Below, in pieces: positions 1 through 9,812 of a stretch of DNA of 64,000 nucleotides. The notes under the pieces were generated by a model. It saw nothing but the letters and a program-made list of their open reading frames with translations. It made no database searches and had not been told where the DNA came from. The position numbers and the translations under genes are program-made. The stretch comes from Eukaryota sp. TZLM1-RC (lineage: Eukaryota; Metamonada: BaSk clade). The stretch spans positions 1,302,001 through 1,366,000 of the forward strand of contig JAUPSS010000003.1 in NCBI GenBank assembly GCA_040285825.1, written 5' to 3'. The first letter of the stretch is position 1. The number at the start of each line of letters is the position of its first letter.

Positions 1-1245
1 TTTTAGATCATGCTTATCTAAGTCCAAATCTTGAAAATTTTGGCGGATTAGGTTACACAAAGGCTTCTATTCTTACTTCATGTACTTTTATTGGTGGATG
101 TAGAAATGCAATTTTCGAGTTTTCTGAAAGATTGGTCGATTGGGAAGATTGATTAATGACAACGCAAAGTTCTACTGTTTTTGCATTAAGGGATGAAATT
201 TCAAAAATTGAAGTAGAAAAATGGAGTCGATGCTTTCCCCAATCATTCAATGGCATTATTCCAGAAAAGAATCTATTAAATTTAAAATACACTCTTCGAA
301 CTTTGCAGAAACGATTGACTGGAATGTATGAAAATGATCTTTATAATTATATATGCAACTCGGCTGTTTTAAATCAAGATCTTCACTCATTGTTATTGGA
401 AAAGGGTGTTTGTGAAAACAAGTCATCAGATTCTTCACTTTTTGTAACCGTTGTACCACGAAGATTTGGATTGTGTGCCCCTAATGAAGCATTTGTAACA
501 AAAATGAGATTATATTTGAATATCCCCATTAATCAGTTATTATCAAAAGATAAATGTATTTGTTTGAATTCACCTCAACTCATTTTGCGCCATGCTCTGA
601 ATTGTTCTAAATTGATAACTTACCGTTCTTCATTACATGATGCTGTTAGAGACACTGTTTTTAATATGGCACAAACTGCAAGAATATCGTGTATCAAAGA
701 GCCTCTGCTGAAGGAAACACTGTCTCTGAATAATTTTGGTTCTGATGATAAAGGTGATGTATAGTGTGATTGGATTGATAACTCTGAAGCTATTGTTGAC
801 TTTATCTCATGTAATGTTGCAAATGATACTTTGGTTCACAGAAGAAAACTTCCTGTGACTGCTCTTGATTTTAAAGCAAAAGAAAAACATAGAAAATATG
901 ATGAAGATATTGAAGAGGCTTATGCTGATAGAAACACACAGCTGGTTTTATTGCTTTCCCATTTTCGATAAATGGAAGATTATCAGATGAAGCAGAAACT
1001 TTTTTGAATGATTTCCAAAAAATGGTACAAGAAAAAACAATGAAAAGATTTGATATCTTTTTATGGCGCTCTCGGAACCAATTTGTCATTTTAAATAGAT
1101 TACGTCGGTTTTTCAATCGAATTAGAGAAGCTTTAGCTAGACAGCAAGCAGATCAAGATTTTGTAGAGGAAATTTTGGTTCATTGAATTTTGTCCCATTA
1201 GTTATGAGTCAATTTTATTAAGTGTGCAAGATGAATAAAAAATTT
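1..1245 (+). pseudogene. LINE-A fragment (RLE-type non-LTR retrotransposon, 3' part)
   Basis: The window opens inside a non-LTR retrotransposon copy. The readable protein covers the region after the reverse transcriptase, a zinc knuckle (residues like ALNCSK after a degraded CCHC) and the restriction-like endonuclease core (KGDV then IVDF). It is broken by stops near 150 and at 762-764, where the better copy at 28.1-29.4 kb has Tyr (TAC read as TAG), and by a frameshift near 965. The last piece, 1004-1186, encodes a basic C-terminal tail. A short 3' UTR follows. The copy is not coding as it stands. Confidence 0.85.
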
Positions 1246-1261
1246 TAATTCAGCGAACCAT

Positions 1262-1415
1262 TTTTTAAAAGAAAAGGTTATGCTTAAGTAATTAACAATA
1301 ATGGTTTTTCAGTTTGTGTAGAGATGGCCAGAGAGGACTGCTTTAGACATAAATTTAAATCTGGTTAATGACTGTGAAAAATATCTTCAAGATTTCAATG
1401 AACAAAGTACTGGTT
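1262..1415 (+). pseudogene. Fanzor1-like (FzC) relic
   Basis: A short + strand reading frame contains KGY, then NNNGFSVCVEMARED. It matches the pre-RuvC-I segment of the FzC copy at 11.1-12.1 kb (KGYKFNN then TNGFAACLELARED). One TAA interrupts it. No nuclease motif survives. It lies in the same orientation as LSG1, about 280 nt upstream of its start. Called only by comparison with the other copies in this window. Confidence 0.5.
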
Positions 1416-1695
1416 AGTTTTGAGAGACAACCTTAGAATACGCATAATCTGATCTGTCCTGATCGGAATGAGCCATCGGAAGATCACGGTGTATCCACAA
1501 GGGTAGGACCTTCGATGATGACTTTGTAGTCCTCGTCGAAGAAAGTACAACGTAGAGTGTTACTACAACTCTCGTAGTGTTGATTTGCAACTTGAGATAC
1601 TGGAGAGGAGGTTGGTTGTTAATTTGGTGCGTGAGTGTTGCGAAATTGAAAGTAACCACTTCAGTTGCAAATCAGTATAAACCAGACCTACAACA

Positions 1696-3183
1696 ATGGG
1701 CCGTCAAAATCCTGCTGAAAAACGCCCTAGAAAACGTTCCAATAAAAAGACACAGTCTTCTTCTGTTGTTGGCCGCTCCTTGATCAAAAAAACCTTTGGA
1801 AATGCTCGTCCTGTACTTGTTGATCCTTTTGCTCAAACCCTTTCCAACAATGAACGTATACAAGCAGTTGAATCTGGACCTAACCAGTTCTCAGTTACAG
1901 AAGTATCTGATCTTACCAATCTTATGGATGTGGCAGCTCTCTCTCAGCGAAACTTTGAAGCTGAGCGTGAACGAAACACCGTGCTTCTCTCGACTGCCTT
2001 TTCCAAACCTCCATCAGCTGAAATGGAATTTGAGGCCCTCTTGGATGGCCACGAACGTCTCACCATTCCCCGTAGACCAGAATGGACTCCATCAATGTCT
2101 GCTGAGCAAGTCAAACTTAACGAACAGGAATCTTTCCTTGAATGGAGAAGGAAGCTTGCCCATCTTGAAGAGGTTGAAGGTCTTGTTTTAACTCCCTTTG
2201 AACGTAACTTGGACTTTTGGAGACAATTGTGGAGGGTGGTTGAGCAATCCGATCTTGTCCTGCTCATAGTTGATGCTAGGAATCCTTTCCTTTTCAGATG
2301 TGCAGACTTGGAGAAGTTTGTCAAGGATTCAGGTGCTCAGTTCCTGTTCCTGGCCAATAAAGCTGATCTTGTCCCAGTTGAGTATAGAAGGGCTTGGAGA
2401 AAATATTTGGTAAACTCCCTTGGTAGCGAGGTTTTGTTCTTTTCAGCAACACATGCCAGTCAAAATGACCCCTTGACCCCTTTTGATGACGTGGATGGTT
2501 TCCCTTCTGTGAATTGTAATGATTTGTATTACCAAGATAACGGAGGTGATGAAGTTGAAGAAGAGATTCGAGTATTGACTGTTAATGGTGTCTTTTCTTT
2601 ACTCAAATCCAAAGCACTTTCTGTATCGGATCACTGGAAGCAACCCGTTTTCAAAGTAGGAATGCTCGGGTATCCAAATGTCGGAAAATCTTCCTGCATC
2701 AACGCACTTGCAGGGAAAAAGTGTGTTTCTGTGGCTGCAACTCCTGGAAAGACTAAGCATTTTCAAACAATTCCCCTATCTGAAAAGCTTCATTTGCTTG
2801 ATTGTCCTGGACTGGTTTTCCCTGCTGCCCTTTACTCAAAGTCAGAGCTAGCAGTGTATGGTATTCTCCACGCAGACACCCTTCGCGACACAGTTTCTCC
2901 CGCTTCTATTATTCTCGACAGGGTTGACATTTCTGTAATCAATTCTTTTTATGGAACATCAATGACGACCAAATCACCCAATCCTCATCATCTTCTCTCT
3001 GCCATAGCCCAGCAGAAAGGCCTTTATTGTGGTAAGGGACAACCAGATGTTCATAGAGTGGGTCGTTTAATGTTAAAGGATGTTTTTAATGGAAGATTAT
3101 TGGTTATCAGTAGGCCTTATGGCACTGATAGCGAGGAGTTATCCCCAGTGCATGAATGTTCGGTAGGTTTAATTGGAAAGTAG
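1696..3183 (+). CDS. LSG1: LSG1-like large-subunit GTPase (circularly permuted)
   Basis: A 495-residue intronless protein whose GTPase motifs come in circularly permuted order: NKAD (G4) near residue 218, a SAT motif (G5) after it, then GYPNVGKSS (G1) near 325 and DCPGL (G3) near 368. This order with the RNLDFWRQLWRVVE segment is diagnostic of the LSG1 family, cytoplasmic GTPases that release NMD3 from pre-60S ribosomal subunits. The N-terminus is basic (RPRKRSNKK), as in the family. It is shorter than the human protein of about 658 residues, mainly in linker regions. The start is the first ATG in the frame and sits after a CAACA context. It is flanked upstream by mobile-element relics and reads cleanly from start to TAG. 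Confidence 0.95.
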   Translation: MGRQNPAEKRPRKRSNKKTQSSSVVGRSLIKKTFGNARPVLVDPFAQTLSNNERIQAVESGPNQFSVTEVSDLTNLMDVAALSQRNFEAERERNTVLLSTAFSKPPSAEMEFEALLDGHERLTIPRRPEWTPSMSAEQVKLNEQESFLEWRRKLAHLEEVEGLVLTPFERNLDFWRQLWRVVEQSDLVLLIVDARNPFLFRCADLEKFVKDSGAQFLFLANKADLVPVEYRRAWRKYLVNSLGSEVLFFSATHASQNDPLTPFDDVDGFPSVNCNDLYYQDNGGDEVEEEIRVLTVNGVFSLLKSKALSVSDHWKQPVFKVGMLGYPNVGKSSCINALAGKKCVSVAATPGKTKHFQTIPLSEKLHLLDCPGLVFPAALYSKSELAVYGILHADTLRDTVSPASIILDRVDISVINSFYGTSMTTKSPNPHHLLSAIAQQKGLYCGKGQPDVHRVGRLMLKDVFNGRLLVISRPYGTDSEELSPVHECSVGLIGK

Positions 3184-3682
3184 TCTTGATTTTTTGGTAA
3201 TCTTAGTTTTTTAGTTTATTAATTTTTTCCTTTTTGTTCATGTATCTATTTTTTATATTGATCATTACTAACATTTAATTCATTTTTCGAATCAATACAT
3301 ATTTAGTTGTACTCGAATGTCAATAAAAGTCTAACAATTCATTTGACTCAGTGTCAGTCAAACAATCAAAAACAATTTACACTAAAATAAATATATTAAA
3401 ACATTCGACCAAAAGCGAAAACCATTTTGTTTCACACATTGTTGAAAATACTGTCAACAATTGAATTGAAAGAATTATGAAGTTCTAAAAAACTCAAAAT
3501 AACCCTTTGAAAAATGATAAATAATCAATTGGTTTTTCATATTGACTAATTGATTGAGGAATTTCAACTTTTAAATTCGAAAAATCCTTTTGGCATTGAT
3601 TGATGTTTATAGTCTACTTTCCTAGAAATCTTCAATTTTTGTTAAAATACTAATCTTCTGATATGAATTCAGTCACAACTAA
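3184..3682. other. AT-rich intergenic region
   Basis: Very A+T-rich sequence between LSG1 and the secreted-protein gene, with many short T and A runs. I see no open frame, RNA gene or recognisable element relic here. Confidence 0.6.
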
Positions 3683-4140
3683 TCAGGACTGAGTCGAAAC
3701 CTTTACTTTCAACCAGCTTGAGGCCTCCAACTCACTAGGACAACGTGTTTTGTTACCACTGCCAGCCTTGTTGAACCAACAGTAGTGGTTCTTGAAGCCA
3801 CTTGAATCATAGAAGGCGGTTATCCTTACTTCATGTTTGGTTTGACGTAAAACAGCTGAGATGAGAAAACAAAGAAAGGACAACTTTTCGTGATATAAAG
3901 ACATTCAATTTGTCCGCTGCTGGAGGAAGCAACGAAAGTGAAAGCATCAGTGGATCGAGGAAGTAAATCTGATGGCGCAGGATCAAGATAACCTCGAGTG
4001 AAGGTACAACCTTGAAAGTATAACTTATCGTTGCTGTTGTTGTTTGAAAGCAAAAAAGCAAGACGTACTTGGTTCTCACTGGCAGCAAGTACAACAGAAA
4101 AGCTGAGGAGACTCAATAAGAGTAACACATTGGTGTGCAT
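3683..4140 (-). CDS. Small secreted protein, probable one-intron gene
   Basis: The first frame (4140 down) begins with a classic signal peptide, MHTNVLLLLSLLSFSVVLAA, followed by a mature part rich in Ser, Asn and aromatic residues. The second half, with VRITAFYDSSG and a CWFNK segment, lies in another frame and ends at 3683. Removing 3856-3902 (47 nt, GT...CTCAG on the minus strand) joins them in frame into about 136 residues. That intron is inferred; it lacks the CTAAC motif seen in the MAP kinase intron, so a frameshift is possible. The fold looks like a small beta-sandwich with paired cysteines. I do not recognise the family and assign no function. Confidence 0.5.
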
Positions 4141-4244
4141 CAGAATTCTGTTGTTGATTTATAAGTTGAATAAGGATATAAAAATATATAATTAGTAAGT
4201 TTAAATTTACAATAACGTCTTTTTTTATATTTTTATTTATCAAA

Positions 4245-4830
4245 TAGCGAATAAAAAACCATCAAATAAACAACTGAAGCTCCACATCCTCAAAATTTTA
4301 CCCTCCTCAATCGAAACAATCAATTAAGATTCAGAAAAATTACCAACAGAAGAAAGTGAATCAGAAATTTATTTCACCATTCCATCATAAATAGATAATA
4401 CAATACTGTTTTGCCAGTAAAGACGATTGAATTTCTTCCAGTTTGATTTGGCAAAATAGAATTGTGTTTTCTATCTTTAAGGGGATGTTGAAGATGGTTT
4501 CTGATGCTTTGCTTTCTCTGGGATCTCACTATGAGAGAGTTGCATCTAGTGTTTATGTTTTGGGAGAGATGGATTTTTTAGATGTTGATTTATAGGTTTT
4601 GAATAAAATTAAAATTAATAAAAACAAAAAAAAATATCTTCCAGTCGATTCCTTTACAACTACATTGAAATCCTGCAGGAAAGCCAAAGCAGCCTTATCT
4701 AAAGATCCAAACCTGGAAAAACAAATGAAAATAAATTATATTGGACATGAGAATTTTCATTGACAGAAGAAATAGGTTTCGCGTATTTAGCAATTTTATA
4801 TTTCCCCCAGCAAAAAAGTTCTCTGGCCTG
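4245..4830 (-). pseudogene. LINE-B fragment, split by a LINE-E insertion
   Basis: Minus-strand sequence at 4245-4434 and 4637-4830 matches the C-terminus and 3' end of LINE-B (compare 20,205-20,812): the GRIFNRVYWQNRIVFSIF region and the upstream LGKAAMAFL region. The two halves are separated by a LINE-E insertion flanked by a 9-bp duplication. Not coding. Confidence 0.8.
4443..4636 (+). mobile_element. LINE-E insertion, 5'-truncated, with target-site duplication
   Basis: This + strand segment encodes the last 50 or so residues of LINE-E (WQNRIVFSIFKGMLKMVSDA to LDVDL, stop) and ends in an A-rich tail. It is bounded by TCTTCCAGT at 4434-4442 and again at 4637-4645. A truncated 5' end, A-rich 3' tail and direct repeat are the expected products of target-primed reverse transcription. 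Confidence 0.88.
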
Positions 4831-5182
4831 AAAAAGTTTTACAATAACATATGTTGCTGACTTTCTTCTGTTTATTCAAATTACAGTGCTACTCGATTGA
4901 TTGTTTCAAAATAGATCTTTAATTGTCAATTGCTGATTGAATTACTTTGGGGTGTACTAAAAATACAATTGTGGATATCAAATGTTCACTCGATTCAACC
5001 TCTTCATTTTAGTTTCCTACTCACCAAACTTTCTTTTCACGTCAAAATTCAACTTTCGTAGCAACTTGTTTCGAAAGAGAACGATTATTTTTCTATGCAA
5101 ACTGGTAACTGGCTTACACAGACAAATTCTTGAAACAACTGAATCTTGAAATGTAGTTATGGCTTAAATGCACTTGTTCTAA
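4831..5182. other. Intergenic region
   Basis: A+T-rich sequence between two retrotransposon fragments. No frame, repeat or RNA gene could be supported. Confidence 0.5.
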
Positions 5183-5870
5183 TTCACCATAGCTCACTTT
5201 GCATCATGCTCTGAATTGTTCAAAGTTGATAACTTATCGTTCTTCATTACATGATGCTGTTAGAGACACTGTTTTTAATATGGCAAGAAATGCAAGAATC
5301 TAGTGTATCAAAGAGCATCTGCCGAAAGAAACATTATCATTGAATAATTTTGGTTCTGATGATAGAGGTGATGTATACTGTGATTGGATTGATAATTCTG
5401 AAGCTATTGTTGACTTTGTCTCATGTAATGTTGCAAATGATACTTTGGTTCACAGACGAAAACTTAGTCCTGTATGTGCTCTTGAATTTAAAGCAAAGAA
5501 AAACGTAGAAAATATGACAAAGATATCGAAGAAGCTAATGCTGGTAGAAATACACAGCTAGTTTTTATTGCTTTCCCATTTTCGATAAACGGAAGACTAT
5601 CAGTAGAAGCAAAAACTTTTTTGAATGAGTTCCAAAAAGTGGTTCAAGAAAAAACAATGAAAACATTTGATATCTTTTTATGGCACTCTCGAATTCAATG
5701 TCATTAATTCATTGTCATTATTAATAGATTACGTCGGTTTTTCAATCGAATTAGAGAAGTTTTAGCTAGACATCAAGCAGGTCAACATTTTGTAGAGGAA
5801 ATTTTGGTTCAATCAATTTTGTCACATTAGTTATGATTTTATTTAGTCAAGTGTGGAAGTTCAATAAAAG
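5183..5870 (+). pseudogene. LINE-A 3' fragment
   Basis: Homologous to the endonuclease and C-terminal part of LINE-A at 1-1245 and 28.1-29.4 kb: HALNCSK, TYRSSLHDAVRD, then RGDVYCDW...IVDF in the frame at 5340-5561. A TAG near 5300 and several frameshifts disrupt it. The 3' end shows the family tail ending TTCAATAAAA. Confidence 0.82.
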
Positions 5871-5899
5871 TTAGTTATGTCTGTTGTGAATCAAAAATA

Positions 5900-6082
5900 A
5901 TGGATTGTTTATTCCGTGAGAAGAATGGGAAGAATCTATTATTGTCTGTAGATGAATTTGGAATAAATAAGTGTACTTTGATTCAATATTCAATAAATCT
6001 ATTGGAGGAAATATTGATTGAGAATAATGCCATTGGTATTGAGCAATTCAAAATGTATTGGCAGACTATTCAAATTAATTAA
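5900..6082 (+). CDS. Possible small hypothetical protein (60 aa)
   Basis: A 60-residue frame starting MDCLFREKNGKN, acidic and rich in Ile, Leu and Asn, ending TIQIN. It lies between a LINE-A 3' end and the RING gene. The codon pattern is plausible but nothing in it is recognisable, and a Lys-rich tail follows in frame after the stop (KKEKKRT), so it could be a decayed or intron-bearing piece of something larger. Confidence 0.25.
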   Translation: MDCLFREKNGKNLLLSVDEFGINKCTLIQYSINLLEEILIENNAIGIEQFKMYWQTIQIN

Positions 6083-6264
6083 AAAAAGAGAAGAAAAGAA
6101 CACTGCAAAAGTCCAAAATTAAAAAAGATGAAATTCAAAGAATTGATAATTACGCTGAGTGTAAAGTATAATCATCAATTGTTTTATAATCTCTAAATTT
6201 TTTCACGATTAAAACCTATTGTACCGACTTATCTCTCTGTGACATCAAAGGTTGACGATCTTTA

Positions 6265-7059
6265 ATGTTCTCCAAGCTTCATGAAGAACATCTCAGGTGC
6301 GCTATTTGTCTAGACTTTGCAACAGACGCAGTTGAATCAGATTGCTGTCATGCACTTTTTTGTAATCCATGTTTCGAACAACTACATAATCAGCAGTCAT
6401 GTCCTGCATGTAGATCTTCTACCATTAAAGTCTATGCAGTATTCAATGTTCGTCGGCTGATCAACGAGTTACCTGCTATCTGTTCATATTGCAACTTAAC
6501 AGTGACAAAAGGTAATCTAAAAAACCACCAAATGAAGTGTTCAACTGAGCTTTTAAGTTGCACGATCTGTAATCACCAGAGCGTTAAGCGCGCAATGGTT
6601 CAACACCTTGCTGAACATCATCCTGATACACTTATCAGTACCTTTGCTAAAAACAACACTCGTGATCAAACATCTAAGAACACAGTTGATTCAATCAATA
6701 AACAAGTCACATCATCTAGAGTGCACCCTTCTATGAATAGAGAACCTGAAGATTTTCCTCAATATTCATCAGTTCCAGTTGACCCTCATGTTCCCAGTGG
6801 AAATCCTTTCACAGGACTATCTCCAAGTCGAGAGACTTCAACATCCATTAATCCATTCACAGGACTATCTCCAAGTCGAGACACTTCAACATCCATTAAT
6901 CCATTCACAGGACTATCTCCAAGTCGAGACACTTCAACATCCATTAATCCATTCACAGGACTATCTCCAAGTCGAGACACTTCAACATCCATTAATCCAT
7001 TCACAGAAAAAAGAAACCCTTTTCGTACAGGAGATTCAACCAATCCCTTTTGTAATTAG
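6265..7059 (+). CDS. RING finger / TRAF-type zinc finger protein with NPF repeats
   Basis: A 264-residue protein. Residues about 10-50 form a C3HC4 RING: CAIC, then CCHALFC, CF, CPAC. A TRAF-type Cys/His finger follows (CSYC...HQMKC, CTIC...H) at about 75-120. This layout is typical of RING E3 ubiquitin ligases such as the RNF41/TRAF group, so ubiquitin transfer is the likely role, in the cytosol. The C-terminal third is low-complexity, with a 16-residue unit (INPFTGLSPSRDTSTS) repeated about four times and further NPF motifs near the end. NPF tripeptides are known ligands of EH domains in endocytosis, so a trafficking role can be inferred. Partner and substrate are unknown. Confidence 0.82.
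   Translation: MFSKLHEEHLRCAICLDFATDAVESDCCHALFCNPCFEQLHNQQSCPACRSSTIKVYAVFNVRRLINELPAICSYCNLTVTKGNLKNHQMKCSTELLSCTICNHQSVKRAMVQHLAEHHPDTLISTFAKNNTRDQTSKNTVDSINKQVTSSRVHPSMNREPEDFPQYSSVPVDPHVPSGNPFTGLSPSRETSTSINPFTGLSPSRDTSTSINPFTGLSPSRDTSTSINPFTGLSPSRDTSTSINPFTEKRNPFRTGDSTNPFCN
6802..7007 (+). repeat. 48-bp in-frame tandem repeat encoding NPF motifs
   Basis: About 4.3 copies of a 48-bp unit beginning AATCCATTCACAGG. The last three copies are nearly identical; the first differs at two or three bases. It is in phase with the RING gene, so copy changes add or remove 16 residues each. Confidence 0.95.
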
Positions 7060-7261
7060 TTTTTCCAAACTGTTCTGAATTTTTATTGTTTTAGAGACAA
7101 AACTGTATCATAGGATTAATTTGAATTACAAGGCTTGAAATTATATAAATTTTCAGTTTTTATAAACACTTTTTTAATTAATGAATAATAATTTAATCTA
7201 TTCAAAAACACACATATCAAAGTTCAACTAAATTAAATACAATTAATAATACAAAATACAC

Positions 7262-9715
7262 TTATTTAAGTTCATCCAACGAAAACTTAACTTGGGGAAT
7301 TCCCTTTATATTACCCATCATGTTTTCCAATTCTGAAAACTTGTTCTTCAAAGTATCCATTCCAACATTCTTTTTTGGAAAGAGTCTTGAATTTTCGTCT
7401 GCTTTATTGACCTTACTTGGTGGTTTAACTGCAGGTTTTTGACTGTCAACTCTCGGTGGCATGGATTTCCTGATTGTTTCTTTGTGGGGTTTCTTTTGAT
7501 CAGCAAGTGACACCTTTACTGCCCCTCCTGGAGGCCTCCTTCTGAAAGGTTTCTTTGGTTTCTGTGTGGGGTTGGGTTTTTTGAGAAAATCACGTGATGT
7601 GTCAAGCTTATTTTGAACCTTTGACACCTTTTCTGCCCACTGATTGGTCTCCAATAGTCTTGCTTGATGATCATTGCTGACATCATCATTTGTAACTGTA
7701 TCAACATTATCAAAATCAATCACTTCAACGTCGCCTTCATCTGACAAACCTTTCGGAGACAATGCTTCCGTTTCTTTGAAAACTCGATGTAGAGGACCAG
7801 GAGTGAATGGTGTAGCTGGGTATTTTGGGGGGTCTCTTTTGCCAACTGGAGTACTCTCAATCGTTTTAGACGGATCTAGAATGGATGCTGCCTGTGAAAT
7901 TCCTTCTGTGAGTGCCACATCACCTATTTTGACTGCTGTTGAAAATGACGTCATTAGATCTGGATTTTGACCTTCAAGAAGACCTAAAGCTTTCGCTTGG
8001 TCAGTGAGAACCGAGACGAAGAACTTAATTATTGATTTGGAATCTTTTTCTGATAATAAAAGATTACTGTTTCCATTTTCAACTTCCTTTTGCAGACTAC
8101 TTCGAACACTTCGCAGTTCATCAAGTTCAACCTGCTGCAACTTCTTTTTAGTGAAATCTTCTACAAATTGAACTAGCTCATTATTATTATTGATTTTTGA
8201 TCTAATCTGTGACGTGACTGATTGCACTTCACGTGTAAATGACTGATACTCGCCTTGGTGATGTTTAATTTGACTAGTTAGCTCCTCCAACTCAGATCGT
8301 AATTCCGGAATCACCTTTTTAGCATAGCAAACAGAAGGCTTATCTGTACCATCATCAAGACCAAGCACAAAGTCAAGAGAAGTCAATTCCTTTTCAATCT
8401 CTTTCTTTCTCCTTCTTAAACTTTCCTTCTTTCTATAATGATCATCCACCTTGACAAATAAACCAGATAATTTCTTCTTATACAGATTGGCCACTTCCAA
8501 TTCCTTTTTCACAGTATCCACCACCCTTGAGGAATTATTTTTCAACTCCTTCTTTAATTTTTCAATTTCCTCTTTTTGTTTGTTAATTAGCCTAGTTTGT
8601 TCTTTTAAGGTTGCCACATACTCAGAAACGTGCTTCGCTACACTTCTTATATTAGCTTTAGGCAAGACTCTTATATTCTTAGCTCTATTGGCATATTTTA
8701 AAGTATTGTGAGTATCTTCAAATGAATCAAAAGATGGGGAGATATTGGAAATCATGACTGTTCTACAATTACCTCCTAAAGAATCCTTTAAAAGTCTAGT
8801 AAGTTTGCTATTCCTATAGGGAACATGTGAAGTAGACTTACCCTTTACTAGCTCATTTATACAACTACCCAAGGCTAACAGACTCTTGTTAATACTAGCC
8901 CCCTCAGCCAGTCTAGCTCCTTTGTTCTTAGTTCTGCTGGCTCTTTCGGATCCAGCTAGATCAATTAGGGATAATTTACCAATTCTTTTATTTGACATTG
9001 TCCCGCTCGCTTTGCATTGGCTCTCAACTGAGAGCTGCAAGACTGCATGGGATCTTGATGATGTGGCATTGGCATCAGTTGGGCATTGAGATCGGTTGTT
9101 GTTACCTTCCTGAAGAAGTTCGAGGACCTGGGAGGTATTGGTTGGATAATGAGTGGAAAGGTTTGACACAATGATACCGCGAAGGGAATCTTCTCTTATG
9201 TCCAAAGGATCCTTGTTGGTTGGGTTGAGAAGATCTCTAAGAGTTTCATTGTAGACTTCTAGGTAGGTAAGAGAGAGCTTAAACTCAGTTTCTTCTGAAT
9301 TCTGTTGAACTAGGTCAAAAAGGTCTTGAATACAAAAGACCATAACACCAGGGCCTGCTTTTTCGTTTCCTAACATTGTGTGAGTCTTACCTGCACCAGT
9401 GGCACCATAAGCAAAGACAGTAGCATTGTATCCTTGAAAGACATCATTGATCAGTGGTTTAGCAGTTGCTTCATATACTTCACGTTGAGTAGCGTTGCAG
9501 TCAAAGACACGGTCGAAAGCAAATTTGGAGTCTTTGGGCCGGCGAGAGCCAGGAATAGTTACACGACGAGTACCAAAGGAATCATCAGGATCAAAGCAGA
9601 TTACATGGTCATCGACAACGCGCACAACGTTGCGAAAGCCACCTTCAATTTCTCGCTGATTTTCAGGACGAACACGAACAATGACTTGGACGGAAGTAGC
9701 TTTACGAGAAGCCAT
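7262..9715 (-). CDS. Kinesin-8-like motor protein
   Basis: An 817-residue kinesin with an N-terminal motor. Visible motifs: VIVRVRPE near residue 12, the P-loop GATGAGKTHTM at 104-114, switch I NATSSRSH, switch II DLAGSE, and the neck start RAKNIR near 355. The GATGAGKTHTMLG form of the P-loop is characteristic of kinesin-8 (KIF18/KIF19/Kip3), plus-end motors that shorten microtubules. Residues about 380-560 are Lys/Glu-rich coiled coil, and the tail is basic with PRVDSQKP-type disorder. The first ATG is at 9715 (MASRKATS); the frame extends further upstream only through a TTG. An FzA element ends 97 nt upstream. Intronless and intact. Confidence 0.93.
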   Translation of the reverse strand: MASRKATSVQVIVRVRPENQREIEGGFRNVVRVVDDHVICFDPDDSFGTRRVTIPGSRRPKDSKFAFDRVFDCNATQREVYEATAKPLINDVFQGYNATVFAYGATGAGKTHTMLGNEKAGPGVMVFCIQDLFDLVQQNSEETEFKLSLTYLEVYNETLRDLLNPTNKDPLDIREDSLRGIIVSNLSTHYPTNTSQVLELLQEGNNNRSQCPTDANATSSRSHAVLQLSVESQCKASGTMSNKRIGKLSLIDLAGSERASRTKNKGARLAEGASINKSLLALGSCINELVKGKSTSHVPYRNSKLTRLLKDSLGGNCRTVMISNISPSFDSFEDTHNTLKYANRAKNIRVLPKANIRSVAKHVSEYVATLKEQTRLINKQKEEIEKLKKELKNNSSRVVDTVKKELEVANLYKKKLSGLFVKVDDHYRKKESLRRRKKEIEKELTSLDFVLGLDDGTDKPSVCYAKKVIPELRSELEELTSQIKHHQGEYQSFTREVQSVTSQIRSKINNNNELVQFVEDFTKKKLQQVELDELRSVRSSLQKEVENGNSNLLLSEKDSKSIIKFFVSVLTDQAKALGLLEGQNPDLMTSFSTAVKIGDVALTEGISQAASILDPSKTIESTPVGKRDPPKYPATPFTPGPLHRVFKETEALSPKGLSDEGDVEVIDFDNVDTVTNDDVSNDHQARLLETNQWAEKVSKVQNKLDTSRDFLKKPNPTQKPKKPFRRRPPGGAVKVSLADQKKPHKETIRKSMPPRVDSQKPAVKPPSKVNKADENSRLFPKKNVGMDTLKNKFSELENMMGNIKGIPQVKFSLDELK

Positions 9716-9812
9716 AAAATTATGTGAAGAGGGGTACAAGTGTAAGATAGGGTAGGAATATCTCCCTTGTGTAAGAGTGGAAGAATTTTACCTTCAATAT
9801 ACTGTCTCTGAG

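Noticed and set aside
156-764. LINE-A frame 156-764 as an independent host gene
   Set aside because: It aligns along its length with the 436-residue LINE-A protein at 28.1-29.4 kb and ends at a TAG where that copy has a Tyr codon.
6802-7007. CRISPR-like array
   Set aside because: Direct tandem repeats without spacers, in frame within a protein gene, in a eukaryotic genome.
6786-7078. Overlapping frames on both strands of the RING gene repeat
   Set aside because: A 48-bp repeat whose unit is a multiple of three keeps several frames open by chance; only the RING frame has domain content.
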